A stretch of 64,000 nt of DNA from Populus alba. Taxonomy: Eukaryota; Streptophyta; Magnoliopsida; Malpighiales; Salicaceae. The stretch lies in the NCBI RefSeq assembly GCF_005239225.2, contig NC_133287.1, positions 4,197,493-4,261,492 on the forward strand, in the 5' to 3' direction. Position numbers and translations under genes: made by a program. Under the pieces are notes generated by a model. That model saw only the letters and a program-made list of their open reading frames with translations. It searched no databases and had not been told where the DNA came from. Of this stretch, positions 37,301 to 48,129 are shown piece by piece. Numbering within the stretch: the stretch's first letter is position 1; each line of letters begins with the position of its first letter.

Positions 37301-38160
37301 TATATGTTGCAGGGGTTGTTTCTAGTTTAATTGAGAAAATTGATTTTCATTTACGGGTCATGTGGCCCAAATAAATTCTTCTGTGCGAATAAAATACAAT
37401 TGGCTCCTACGTTGACAACCTAAATTTTAAAGTCTCAAAGGGTGTTATTTGTCTTCAAAATCATTGAATGGACCATTTATTGTGTGGAAATCTATCATAC
37501 ATCGCTAGTTTGGTCAATTATTTTCTTAATCAAGAAGATGTAATTTATTTGGATGTATCATGACAATATATAGTAATGAAATTATTATTTTCTTCTCTTA
37601 AAAAAGGGTTATCTTTCATAGATATCGCATGGAAACTTATGAGATTCATTTATGAGATTAATATGTTTAAAAAAAGGTTACCTTTCGGAAGGCTGTCATG
37701 GCTCGTTGATTATTTCACTTCTTGGCATAACATATTATCCCTAATTTTAAGAGATTAATTTCATGATTTAATTAGGAGGTTTGCTTTCTTTCTTGATTTT
37801 ATAAATTTTAATATTTTAGCTAGCACACATGAGAATTTATGTCCGGGAAAAAATTAAGGGTAAATTTTATGAATGTAGTCTATTTAAGGTAGATATTGCC
37901 ACATAAAGGCGTTGCTTGAAATAAATGTGTTTTATGAAAATTTATTTTTATATTATCTTGATATATTAAAATTAGAAATAATTTTTTATAATTCTCAATT
38001 TTGAAGCAATTTGATCAATCTTATCAGAACTTCAAAAAAGAAAGATATTGTAAAAATGTCATTTCAACAATTATACGTTCAGGATCCAAAGCTCAACATG
38101 AGTAAACTACAGGGGCAACTTTGTCTATCATTGTAAATAAGATTCATTCCAAGAACCCAA
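34361..38160. other. Intergenic, no gene recognised
   Basis: AT-rich DNA with short open frames only. A plus-strand frame at 35163-35420 (MCYGSKLTFQKGEDRLKATR...) has mixed composition but no recognised relative. A T/C-rich tract occupies about 35735-35905. AT-rich dispersed repeat sequence lies at 36905-37095, with a partial copy near 37930-38000. Confidence 0.55.
36905..37095. repeat. AT-rich dispersed element, copy 3
   Basis: It holds TTTTAAATTAATATATTTTT and ACACTAATATTAAAAATAAT, followed by TTTTTAATTAATAAACATTT. This is the same word order as the 13.6-kb copy. Confidence 0.6.
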
Positions 38161-38464
38161 CAAGTGCGGCCTGAACCCAATTATCCATGGATGCATTGGG
38201 TCCAAATAGACCGAAGCCTAAAATTGCCCAGAGACTCAAAATCAAAATCCACTCACTTCTCTCTCAGTCCCCTTACACACCACAAGAACCATAAATTTGC
38301 TTTCCATTTCCTTCCCTTGAAGCTTCTTTTCACAAGCTCCGGTGTTAGGGTTCCCTCGAAACTTGCTAAAAATACTTTTGCATTCACTGGATTTTTCTAT
38401 TTTCGAACACTTTATTCCCCGCACACCACCTGTTTGATAAAACGCTTAAAAGAGAGTGAAAACA

Positions 38465-39090
38465 ATGTTTAAATGGTCAAAAGAAATCACCCCATCTCAA
38501 GTTGAGCGACTACTTATTAGAACATTAAAGGACTTACACAAAGCTAAAATCATATTTGATTCTGCAAGCGCGGAATACAGCAATGGTGTTAGGCATGATC
38601 ACACCATGTTTGGCCTCGTGATCTCTAAATTAGTATCCACGAATGAATCTAGACCCGCAGAGGATATGCTTAATAGAATGAGGGAAGGGAAGTGCAGAAT
38701 TGCTGAGGAGATATTCCTTTCAATTTGTAGAGGTTATGGCTGTGTTCGTGTGCCATTAGATGCCATCAGGATTTTCCATAAAATGAAAGACTTTAGGTGC
38801 AAACCCACTGACAAGTCTTACATTATCGTATTTGCTATTCTTGTTGAAGAGAATCAGTAAAAGGGTGCAATGAGTTTTTATTGGTCTATCATTTGGCCGA
38901 GTGTTGTTTCTCTTAAATCTTAACGTTTTGATTTAAGCCTTTGTAAGAATAGTGGAACAATTGATGTTGCTTTTAAGATATTTCGTGAGATGCCAAAACG
39001 TGGGTGTGATTCGGATTCATAAACGTATGGTACACTGATTAATTGGTTGTGTAGGTTGGGAAACACTTGTGAATCCAAGTCTTGAATGGT
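38465..39090 (+). pseudogene. PPR protein pseudogene (AT5G46100-like)
   Basis: An intact start (MFKWSKEITPSQVERLLIRT) leads through about 131 codons with PPR-like helical repeats (AEDMLNRMREGKCRIAEEIF, then IFHKMKDFRCKPTDKSYIIV) to a stop at 38858. Homology continues past it through frameshifts and further stops: KGAMSFYWS, LCKNSGTIDVAFKIFREMPK, RGCDSDS, TYGTLINWLCRLGN. PPR proteins bind organellar RNA. The C-terminal half expected of the family is missing. Its position between TPT and a DMP gene matches, from memory, AT5G46100 between AT5G46110 and AT5G46090. It is almost certainly non-functional at full length; a short N-terminal peptide could still be made. Confidence 0.85.
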
Positions 39091-39513
39091 TCAAGGATAA
39101 AAAATAATGGCATGGTTGCAAGTAGCTAAGAATTTATTTAAATTTGAGTGTTCAGGATTCTTGAATTCGTGAAAAAATCAATTTCCACTCTCCAGACAAT
39201 TTGCTGAATTTCTTCATTTATTATTCAACTCCAAATGAATTACTCCATTTGTGTTAGATAATTTTTGAATAACGTTATCAGTCATGAAACTCTTCATTTT
39301 TCAGGAGCTGAGCTGGATGTGAATATTTGTTCAAGCTCTGACACCATGAAAGATCAATTTTAGCACCTTCAATGATCTGAAGAGGATGAACTTACTGCAA
39401 ATGACTAAGAAATTGAACTTGCAGGATAAAACAAGGTAAGGTCAAGGACATGCAAACGAATTAGCAGAGTACTATTAATTTTGAAAAGCATATTTTCACT
39501 GGTATAACAAAGG

Positions 39514-40254
39514 TTAATTTGCAGAAAGGGGGAAGCCAATTCCATGGCGCCTGGTGGGAAAAACAAGAAACAACATACTAGTAAAGACACCGATCCCAAC
39601 AGGCAATGCTGTGAGGACCTCCTCTTCCTTAGTTGATGGTGATGGATAGAAGCAATCTACCACATTCTGATCAAACAAGGCAATGGCTGCGAATACCAGT
39701 ATTGACATGAGGGCATGCATGAAATCTATAAACTGCAGCCGGTAACTTGCAGCAACTTCTGGTGGAATGGTTGCCGACCCATCAATGACCCACAAGCCTC
39801 GGAATGTTGCAAACCCATAACATACATTTCCGTTCTTGTCCCTAAAGCTGTCGGTAAAGCTTGATAGGAAACATGACAGCCCACAGAGGGCAACTAGTCC
39901 TGCAGTCATGGACCTACTGACCGAGTCGCAATTTCCCTGATTTGAAAATATGGGCAATAAGAGCTGGAAAGCAAGAATTGTTCCAGTAGGTAAGAGATTG
40001 GCCAGATGAGCTGTGCTCTTGAATGTCTGACTTATGGCTTTCTGAATCAAGTTTTTCTCATCCTCATTGGGCATGGCCACTCCTTTCAGGAGAGGGAGTT
40101 TTTCTTCATTTGTATGCAATGAATCATGATGAGATTCTACCTTAATCTCCATTACTGGCAATTCCTTTTCTTTTCTGCCAAAAATTCTTCTTCCTTGTAT
40201 GAACAGGCTGCGAGGCATTGCGGTTTTAAAAGAGAAGACTTGAGTGGATCTCAA
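39514..40254 (-). CDS. DMP6: DMP family (DUF679) membrane protein
   Basis: DMPs are plant-specific four-helix membrane proteins of tonoplast, ER and plasma membrane, linked in different members to senescence, membrane remodelling and gamete fusion. The single exon encodes 246 residues, and the family is usually intronless. Hydrophobic helices fall at about 84-104, 115-135, 178-197 and 215-234. Family motifs include LANLLPTGTILAFQLLLPIF, SCFLSSFTDSFRDKNGNVCY, GFATFRGLWVIDG and the C-terminal PVGIGVFTSMLFLVFPTRRH-GIGFP. The N-terminal 80 residues are polar and variable. A second in-frame ATG at residue 13 (MPRSLFIQGRR) could be the real start. The DMP6 label rests on recalled microsynteny as well as sequence. 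Confidence 0.93.
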   Translation of the reverse strand: MRSTQVFSFKTAMPRSLFIQGRRIFGRKEKELPVMEIKVESHHDSLHTNEEKLPLLKGVAMPNEDEKNLIQKAISQTFKSTAHLANLLPTGTILAFQLLLPIFSNQGNCDSVSRSMTAGLVALCGLSCFLSSFTDSFRDKNGNVCYGFATFRGLWVIDGSATIPPEVAASYRLQFIDFMHALMSILVFAAIALFDQNVVDCFYPSPSTKEEEVLTALPVGIGVFTSMLFLVFPTRRHGIGFPLSAN

Positions 40255-40465
40255 GGAAGGGAAGGGTAGTAAGGGATCCCTTGCAAGAAATAAAAACCGA
40301 GTTTTGTTAGATTACTGACTCAATCTCTTCAAGGGGTTGCCTGATTTCAATGGTGCTATAATTATATTAACGACTTCCGTTATGGAACCTAGCTTGCTTC
40401 ATCGTATTAACGAGTATGTTGCACTCCAGGGGGGGTTCTTGTCTTTCTTCCTGTAAATTTCCCAT

Positions 40466-40477
40466 GTTTATATATAC
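40466..40477 (-). promoter_or_regulatory. Candidate TATA box of the DMP gene
   Basis: The minus strand reads GTATATATAAAC here, about 215 nt upstream of the start codon, which would imply a 5' leader of about 180 nt. Confidence 0.4.
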
Positions 40478-40479
40478 AT

Positions 40480-41290
40480 ATTCTGTTTATTTTTTCAATT
40501 AAGCAATGACTAGGTCACAGTTCACCCAACATGGGACAACAGTTTCCATTTCCACTCTAACCTCTTCTGCTAAGGTTGTGCAGAGATGTTTTTTTTCCCA
40601 TCATGTATAGAATTCTGCAGTCCATAAACAGAGGTTGAACAATTAAAGAGTTAATATTAGTAAATAGGAACTCAACGGAGCACGGGAAATATAGTATTGC
40701 GATGAACTATGTTAATCATCAATATGAAGATGACAAGCTGCCATTTGTAATTGATCATTTTTTAAGCTTACAGTACTCTTAAAGCAGCAAACCCGTTGTT
40801 TACTCTGCTTCTCGTACAAGCTCATTGCCCCTAGACCAAAAGCATATTGTTTGGTTGTGTAAAGAATTTGATCTTACAGTTTTGGATTATAGGCAACTGA
40901 CTTTATGCATGTATATTAATTGGCATATGCTTCATAGCTTGAAGCTTCGATCGTTAGAATTAATTTAATTTTACTCGATCGGGACATGAACATTTCTATT
41001 TTTCTAAATTTAGAAGTGAATGCCTTAGGTTTATCCTTTTCCTTTGGTATCTTTACTGAAAAGAGAGCGTTTTCTGAGGGGTTATGGCTTGCACGCCATA
41101 GCTTCATGGGCCGACCTCGAGGATTTCATGATTTGCACTGCTTAAAGACTAATTTCTGGCAAGCGGACCTGATCCAGTCTGTCTTATTATGTGCTTTGCT
41201 GGATTTTTCACCTGCTTCATTAATTTACATATGTAACACGACAACCTGATGACATCTTATGTGATAGCAAGTAATGACTTGACAGAAACT
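40480..41290. other. Intergenic, DMP upstream region
   Basis: No gene was recognised. An 87-codon plus-strand frame at 40986-41249 has no recognisable domain and is probably chance. Confidence 0.5.
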
Positions 41291-41299
41291 TGAGGGATG

Positions 41300-41493
41300 G
41301 TGCTCAATTAATTAAGGAATATAACTTAATTAATTAAATTTTAACTTTGTTTTTTTTAGAAATTATTAGTTTGAGTTTTATAAATTTTAGAGTCATTGGA
41401 GGCTTACATGGTCGTTAACTACAAAGCTTATGAGATTAGTTGAGATATGCGTAAGCTAATTCAAATATTCATGTTACTAAAAAAAAAATAACA
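41300..41493 (+). mobile_element. tRNA-derived SINE, copy 2
   Basis: The body TGAGATTAGTTGAGATATGC and the preceding GGTCGTTAACTACAA align with copy 1 at 27.3 kb. The B-box-like TTTGAGTTTT is degenerate and the A-rich tail ends near 41489. An internal AATTAATTAA expansion separates the head from the B box. Confidence 0.7.
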
Positions 41494-41499
41494 GCTTGA

Positions 41500-44400
41500 C
41501 AAAGGAACATGCACACTAAATGATGTGGGTTATTTATTATAAACACATGTAGTGTTTATTCTCTTATATTTTAAAGTAGATTCACATTTTAATTTATTTT
41601 ATTTTAATCCTTATCTTTTTTTCACAATTACATTCATTTTTGGCCAAGTTAAAAGAAAATTGAATCAAATTTATTAACTAAGCATAAAATCAAAAGATAA
41701 AGGACCAAGGAAGAAAAGACATCACAAATGAATGATAGTTTCAAAATCTCATAAAAATTCAGTTTAGTTCTCAAACTTTACATAGTATATCTATTTGGTC
41801 CCTCGGTATTTTTTTAATTCAATTTTGGTACAAAAATTAATATTTTTTTTTTAACCCCTAGTTTGAAAAATAAGAGAAATAGCTAGATTCTAGTGATAAA
41901 AAGAAAAAATAGTTTTTATACTAACTCTGACCACTAAAATGATTGATTTTTATGTCAACAAATTTCATTTGATAGGACAAGTTCCACTTGGATATTTTTT
42001 TTACCTTGAAATTACCTAATATATATATATATATATCTTAAGGAACAATTATGAAAGAATAAATATAATTTTTGTTGTCCTTTAGTTTATGATGCATTAT
42101 CCTTTTTTTTTAGAGACATAAATTACCATAAAGTTATCTCAAAGATAAAAATGGATATTGATTTTATAATCAAGTACATTTACATCGTAATATATGTGTT
42201 TTTTCTTTTTTCCCCAAGATAAAAACCAAATACTACCTCACAAAAAATAACATACATAAGATAACATGATTAAGATTGTTCTGTAATGACTTGATTTTTA
42301 GGGCACTTAACATTATTCTATAGTTGAGCCGGACCACAGCTTCTTAATGTGCTGCGGGCTTTTTATGCTCGCTTCATGGACATGGGTCATGGCCTTACAA
42401 CATAACTAGTAGGTCCGCAAATTATTTTTGGCTAGAGAAACCCATTAAATCCATTGCTCTTGATTTTTAAATGTACACGTTTTATATTATTTCAATATGT
42501 TTAATTAAATAATTTTTTTAAAAAAATAAATTAAAAATCTAAAGCTTAAACTTAAAAATAAATAAATAAATAAAGTAAAATTCTTTTCAACCTCTTAAAC
42601 ATCATTTGAAATAATAAAAGAGTATAACCTAAAAAACATAATGTAAGCAGTGATGTTACTATCTTCTAGTTGGGTGTTTTTTTTTTTTTGTAACTGTATT
42701 ATCTTCTAGTGTTTTAGAACAGCGACCTAACTGTCTGTTTAATTATATGGTAAGTAAAATGGCCACATCTACTGATTTTTGGTCAGCTGCGGATGATGCT
42801 GTCAACAGTTTTTGGACAACATGTTACTATATGCCTTATCTAATCACTTGTCTACCAGTGAAAATTTTGAGTCTAAAATGATAGGGAATATAATTTTATT
42901 TTATTTATTTATTTGCTAAAAATGAAAGTGAAATATATGTGTGTGTGTGTGTGGTGTCATATTTTTATTTTTGAAATGATTTAAGCTTACAAAGAGTTTT
43001 TAATTTTATTGCCTTCTACTATGGTAGGGTCACTCTGTGCGTCATCATGGGCCAAATGATTCATGTTATGCCTTAGGATTTGGTTGTCCATTCCCTCCAG
43101 TCTTATTCACTAATTTCCTTGTTGAAAAAAAAAAACAAGTTATCTACTAGGTTTTTTTTTTCTTCTTATTTTGGAAAGTGACTTCGAGCTTATCATTTGA
43201 AATATATAAGAGAACTCCTAAGCGTTCCGTCTTTTTTTGTGGAACGACCAAGAATGGAGAAACAAATGTGTCCACGTATTGTCACCAGACTGTTTGCATT
43301 ATGTCTTTAATTTTTTAATAAATTATATATAAAAAAGGGAATTAAACCAAATCTTATCTACAAAGTATGTATTGTTTTTTTTTTTTTTTTTTTTTTTTAT
43401 ATCCAAGTATCATTACACCTTTATAAAAAATAAGACTAGTTCTGTTTGGAGTTTATGGTTGTCCCTTTCAATAAATGCGCTTTCTGATATCAAAGTTGTG
43501 CTTTTACCCTTATATGGATATAATAATACCTTAACCGCTAGATCAATAATTTATTGATAAATATATACTGGTTTCATGAATAAATAATTTAAGAAATTAT
43601 TATATTGATAAGTATAAAATAGCAAACTAACAGTCTTATGAAGACATTGTCATTTTTGAGTTCGTTTTTCAATACTTTTATTTTATTTTAATCTAAGTAT
43701 GATATAAATTTAATTTATTAATACATAATATTCAAATCGTTTTTTAATTAATTGATATTTAATAATCTAAATATTATTTAAGAGAGGTTTTTGTAGTTCA
43801 AAAAAAAATGTAAGAAAAATCGATGAAAAAGGTAAAATAAAATTTTTAATCAAGGATTGAGTTAAGAAATTTAAGAAAGAATCGATAAATTTTTTTGGAT
43901 AAAGAACACGTATGATTCCTCTGGTTTAACCTTTTATTATTATTATTATTATTAAATATGTCCATCAACTATAAAACTAGGTATGATAGACTTTAAACTT
44001 TCATTAATTACTCGCATGTGCTCCTTCTAACCTAATGTGTAAGTTAAGTAAACATGAATGGTAAGATTCGCGACAAGTGAATGGTGGAAATTAATAAAAG
44101 CTTGTTGAAAAATATATAAATTAATATATTGAGTTATAATTTCTAAAATATTATATATATTTACTCTTGAAAAATAATAATAATAATAAAAATGTTGTAC
44201 CTCCTAAATACTAAAAAAAAAAACTTGTTTCCCTCAAACCTCCTTTTTTGTTGTAATTATTTTTGGGTTTGGGGGGAAATAAAACTTGTTTTAGGGGTTT
44301 TATTTTGGGTTGAAAAAGAATCTTTTCCCCTAAACCCATTATTTGGGACAACATTATCTTTTATTTATTTTTCAAAAGTAAATATTAATTTATTTAGAAA

Positions 44401-47400
44401 TTATAATTCCATATATTCATTTATAGTTTTTAATAGAAGCCTATATTAATCTCCACCATCGATGTATCGTAAATCCCATCATTTAAATTTACTCAACTTA
44501 CAGATCAAGTTAGAGAAACAACGTGTGATCACTTGATGAGAATTATCATATTTAGTTTTATAGTAGAGGGGCAAATTTGACTAAAAGTCAAATTTTAATT
44601 GAAGGGAAATAAATCTAAGACTTTTTACATATAGCACATAAAATAATCAAATAGTAATATAATTGAAGAAGAAAAAAGTGAAAAAAAGTGTGTGTAAAAG
44701 AGACGAGGCAGGGTCTAGGTTTAGTATGTTTGGCCAAGTACACCAAGGCCTTACCACAAAATTAAAAAAATAATAATAAAGAAAAATATATGGATTCTAT
44801 GTTGTTTTCCATGTAATCGATGCATCATGTGTTTGTTATTCTACAATGACTTTTTTATCACCATGAAGTCTAGAGTTGCTGGACTTTTGACTCTAAAACT
44901 TGGGTTGTGATATTTTCGGGATAGAAACACCTTTTATCATCTTAATGATATTTTTGTTGGCCATTTTTAGTTTGTAATATTTATGTGGTAGTGCAAGAAA
45001 TCTAATATTGATACGTGAAATTATCAATATGAAAGTTTTGGTTAAGCAAGATATTTGCTCTATATTGCTATGAAAAATAAACAAGTGATCATGAAGATTA
45101 CCTTCTGATAAAATTGAGGAAGTTGATCCATTAAACCAATTCATGTGACCTTTCACTCTAAAATTGAAGGATATAAGCGGATATACCCAAAATGCATGGA
45201 ATTATTGGGCTTTGAGTCATACAAATTCATGCTTATGGGGTGATGAGTTGATGGTTGAACAAAAACTCAAAAATAAGGTTGAATATATTGATGCAGTTAA
45301 GTGGTGGCGTCTTAAAAATTCATTGCAATATAAGGTCTTGTGGTGTACTAAAATTGATTGGTATGCAATATGCTTTTTTTATATAACATTTATTAAATAT
45401 TTTAATGTTATTATAGATAATGAGTGCTAGTTATTCTTCAAAGTATTTATTAGGTGCATTACTTATTATGAGAGGCTCGGGAAACAATAACCACTATTTA
45501 AGAAGGATATGATGAGACGGGACGTGCCCTGGATATTATTACACTCAATTTGTGTCATGGTGAACTTTAGGAGTTAGAGAGGCTAAACATCTCAAAGTGG
45601 CCTTATCGGAAAATGAAATCGCTTATCGTGAACGAAGACAAGTTCATCCGTGAGTGATATAGTCTCATCCAAGGGCGTTCTAGGCCCATCTATGAGCTCG
45701 GGCAATTAATTTTGGTGTTAACTACTCAACGAGCACTACTAAGTTTGTCATCAATTTGGATGAGTTGAGGTGATGCAAGGTCGTTCATGAGCTCTTCAGG
45801 CTCGTCTTCGAGCTGGGGTAATTTTTAAATGTAATTAAATTGTATGTTGAATATTATAATAATTATGAATTTAGTTTGAATTTAATCAAATCTTATATGA
45901 ATTTCCATTATGTTTAATTATGAATTATTAGTTGGTAATTTTGATGAATTATGAAGTTCGTTAATTTTTCAATTGAGTTAGGAAAATAAATTGTGAATTG
46001 TGTTTCTGAAATGTGAATTGCTAGGTTGGTTTTTTGTGTAAGTTAAGAGAGAGGAAAAACTATCATCACCACATTGAAATGTGACTTGTTAAGTTATGTT
46101 ATTTCTTTAAATATTTTCTAAATTATGTAATTTTTCCAAAAGAATTCTTTATGCTACCTCCCCCCTTCAAAAAAAAAAAAAAGTTGAATTATTTGTCAAG
46201 GGTTTGATGTGATAGGATTAGATTTCAATAATAGTAAAGGGATATTAATGAGTTTCAATCCTCTAATTCATGAACTAGAAAATTAGACGCGGGTTAGATG
46301 GATGATCCAACTACTATCTTTCTAACATGATTGCATGCCTGCTAAAGAGATTGTAATAGAAATAACATTTGTCAACTTATCCTCGCCGAGATTCCTTCGC
46401 TTCTTATCTTTATTTATTTCGTATAAATAATTTTGGAAGGTCTTATAATATTGCAGAATCTGGTCCAAATGGTTAGGTATCTGTCTTCAATTAGGGCTAT
46501 AAAGTGATTTATTCGAATTATTTTACTTAATTAAAACATGATTAATTATAAAAGCAGGACCTTTTGATGATCCGGGCCATTATGCAATCATTTTTAAGTA
46601 AATTTCAATTTAAATTTGATGATTTCCTGCACCAAACATATCATTTTCATGTGACAATGGGATTCGAATGGTGAGTGGAAGTTGCTATGTGATTTCACAA
46701 ATTCATACATTTTGTCTTGTGCTCCTCAAAGTGGTTAAAAGAAATTAATTATAAAAAGCTCACGAAAGTGAATATTCCATATATCTCCAAGTCAGCTGTT
46801 CTTTCGTTCTCACTTGATCAATTTTCAAGACATTAATTTCAAATTGCTTCTAAAATAAACTTTTCAACGTTAACTGGATGTGGCTAAAATACACTACACT
46901 CCCTTAAATAATAATTTTTTGACCTTGATTTATGGATAATTAATGGATCGCGTGGCATCATTTGCTCTTTCTTTTTTTTTCGTTTTTAAATTATTGAAAA
47001 CATAGGTTTTTTTAATTGAAAAAAAAACCCAATAAGAATTGAAAACCACTTTATTTAATTTTATAAAATTCAGATGATCGGTTGTTGGTTGTTTATATTT
47101 TTTTTAAATAAAAAACGGGAAACAAACAGCTTCTTTTTTTTTTTCCTGTTTAGATTTTCAAAAATAGAAAATGGAAATAATATCAAATGACCCTTTCAGT
47201 GTTTCAAAATCTTAGACAAAGTAAGAAAATCAAAATAACCAAGCTTCAAATTTGGTTTTTTCCCGAGAAATTAAGAGTCCATAATGGCTACCAAACTTAG
47301 TCACCACTCTTACAAATGTTTTCAAGATTTCACCCATCAAACTGGACCCCCTTCTAATATAATTATGTCTCCTTGGTACCTGGGGCTGGGATCACAAGAG

Positions 47401-47580
47401 AAAAACGCTATTGTCTATAAAGCAAAAAAGCGCAATCACTTGATTCTGACCGTTGTTCGCAATCTCTGAAAAAAAAGAAGCCAAGAAACAAAAATAAATC
47501 CCCTAAAAATCTCTATCATACGCATCTCCTGCAAAAAGTATGAACGATGTTCCCTTACAATTAATCCAATATTGGGATGA
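41500..47580. other. Gene-poor AT-rich region
   Basis: No recognised gene. Simple repeats include TA near 42017-42035, GT near 42940-42955, a long T run at 43376-43398 and TTA near 43932-43953. Frames at 44893-45156 (minus, MKGHMNWFNGSTSSILSEGN...) and 45164-45430 (plus, MKDISGYTQNAWNYWALSHT...) abut each other and have a less AT-biased codon pattern than their surroundings, but match nothing I know. They may be fragments of one decayed element. Confidence 0.4.
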
Positions 47581-47589
47581 AACAGGTGT

Positions 47590-47725
47590 TAGTTTTTAGG
47601 TTTAAAGTGTTTTTTATTTTGGAAAGATATTAAAATAATATTTTTTAAAAATTATTTTTAATATTAGTATATCAAAATAATTTTAAAATATAAAAAATAC
47701 AATTTTAACTGATTTTTTAAATAAC
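47590..47725. repeat. AT-rich dispersed element, copy 4
   Basis: It contains GATATTAAAATAATATTTTT and TTTAATATTAGTATATCAAA, as in the other copies. Confidence 0.6.
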
Positions 47726-47900
47726 ACAGAAGAGATGGGGATTCTGGGCTGTGATGATTAAGTGTCCCAATTGCAATGAGAACGAGGCAGTCTTTAATTT
47801 GCATATAGCCTACAACTCATGCATAGTTACTTGTGCACAAACAAGCATGTTGATATGGTGTCTCCTCACAATTATGTGCGAAAACTAGCTTTTCACCCTC

Positions 47901-48125
47901 CTAATTATTGATTGTCTGAACCATGTATTTGATCGGTTCCCCTTGCAATTGATTATATAACTGTTCATCCCTCAATTTAAGGTCTGCAATGGAAGGTATC
48001 AGTGATGACCTGGGCATGACCACTCGATCCCCCCCGAAGGCCATTAACCGGCCACCGTACAACTTCATCGGAAAAAACACATAGCCCCTTGTATGACAAA
48101 AGGAAAGAGAGCATGCATTCAACAA
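47901..48125 (-). other. Unrecognised ORF, possible exon or gene fragment
   Basis: The frame of 74 codons includes KLYGGRLMAFGGDRVVMPRS and then SLIPSIADLKLRDEQLYNQL. It has a protein-like residue mix and higher G+C than its flanks. I do not recognise the family. It could be a remnant exon; no partner exons were found nearby. Confidence 0.25.
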
Positions 48126-48129
48126 GTAT

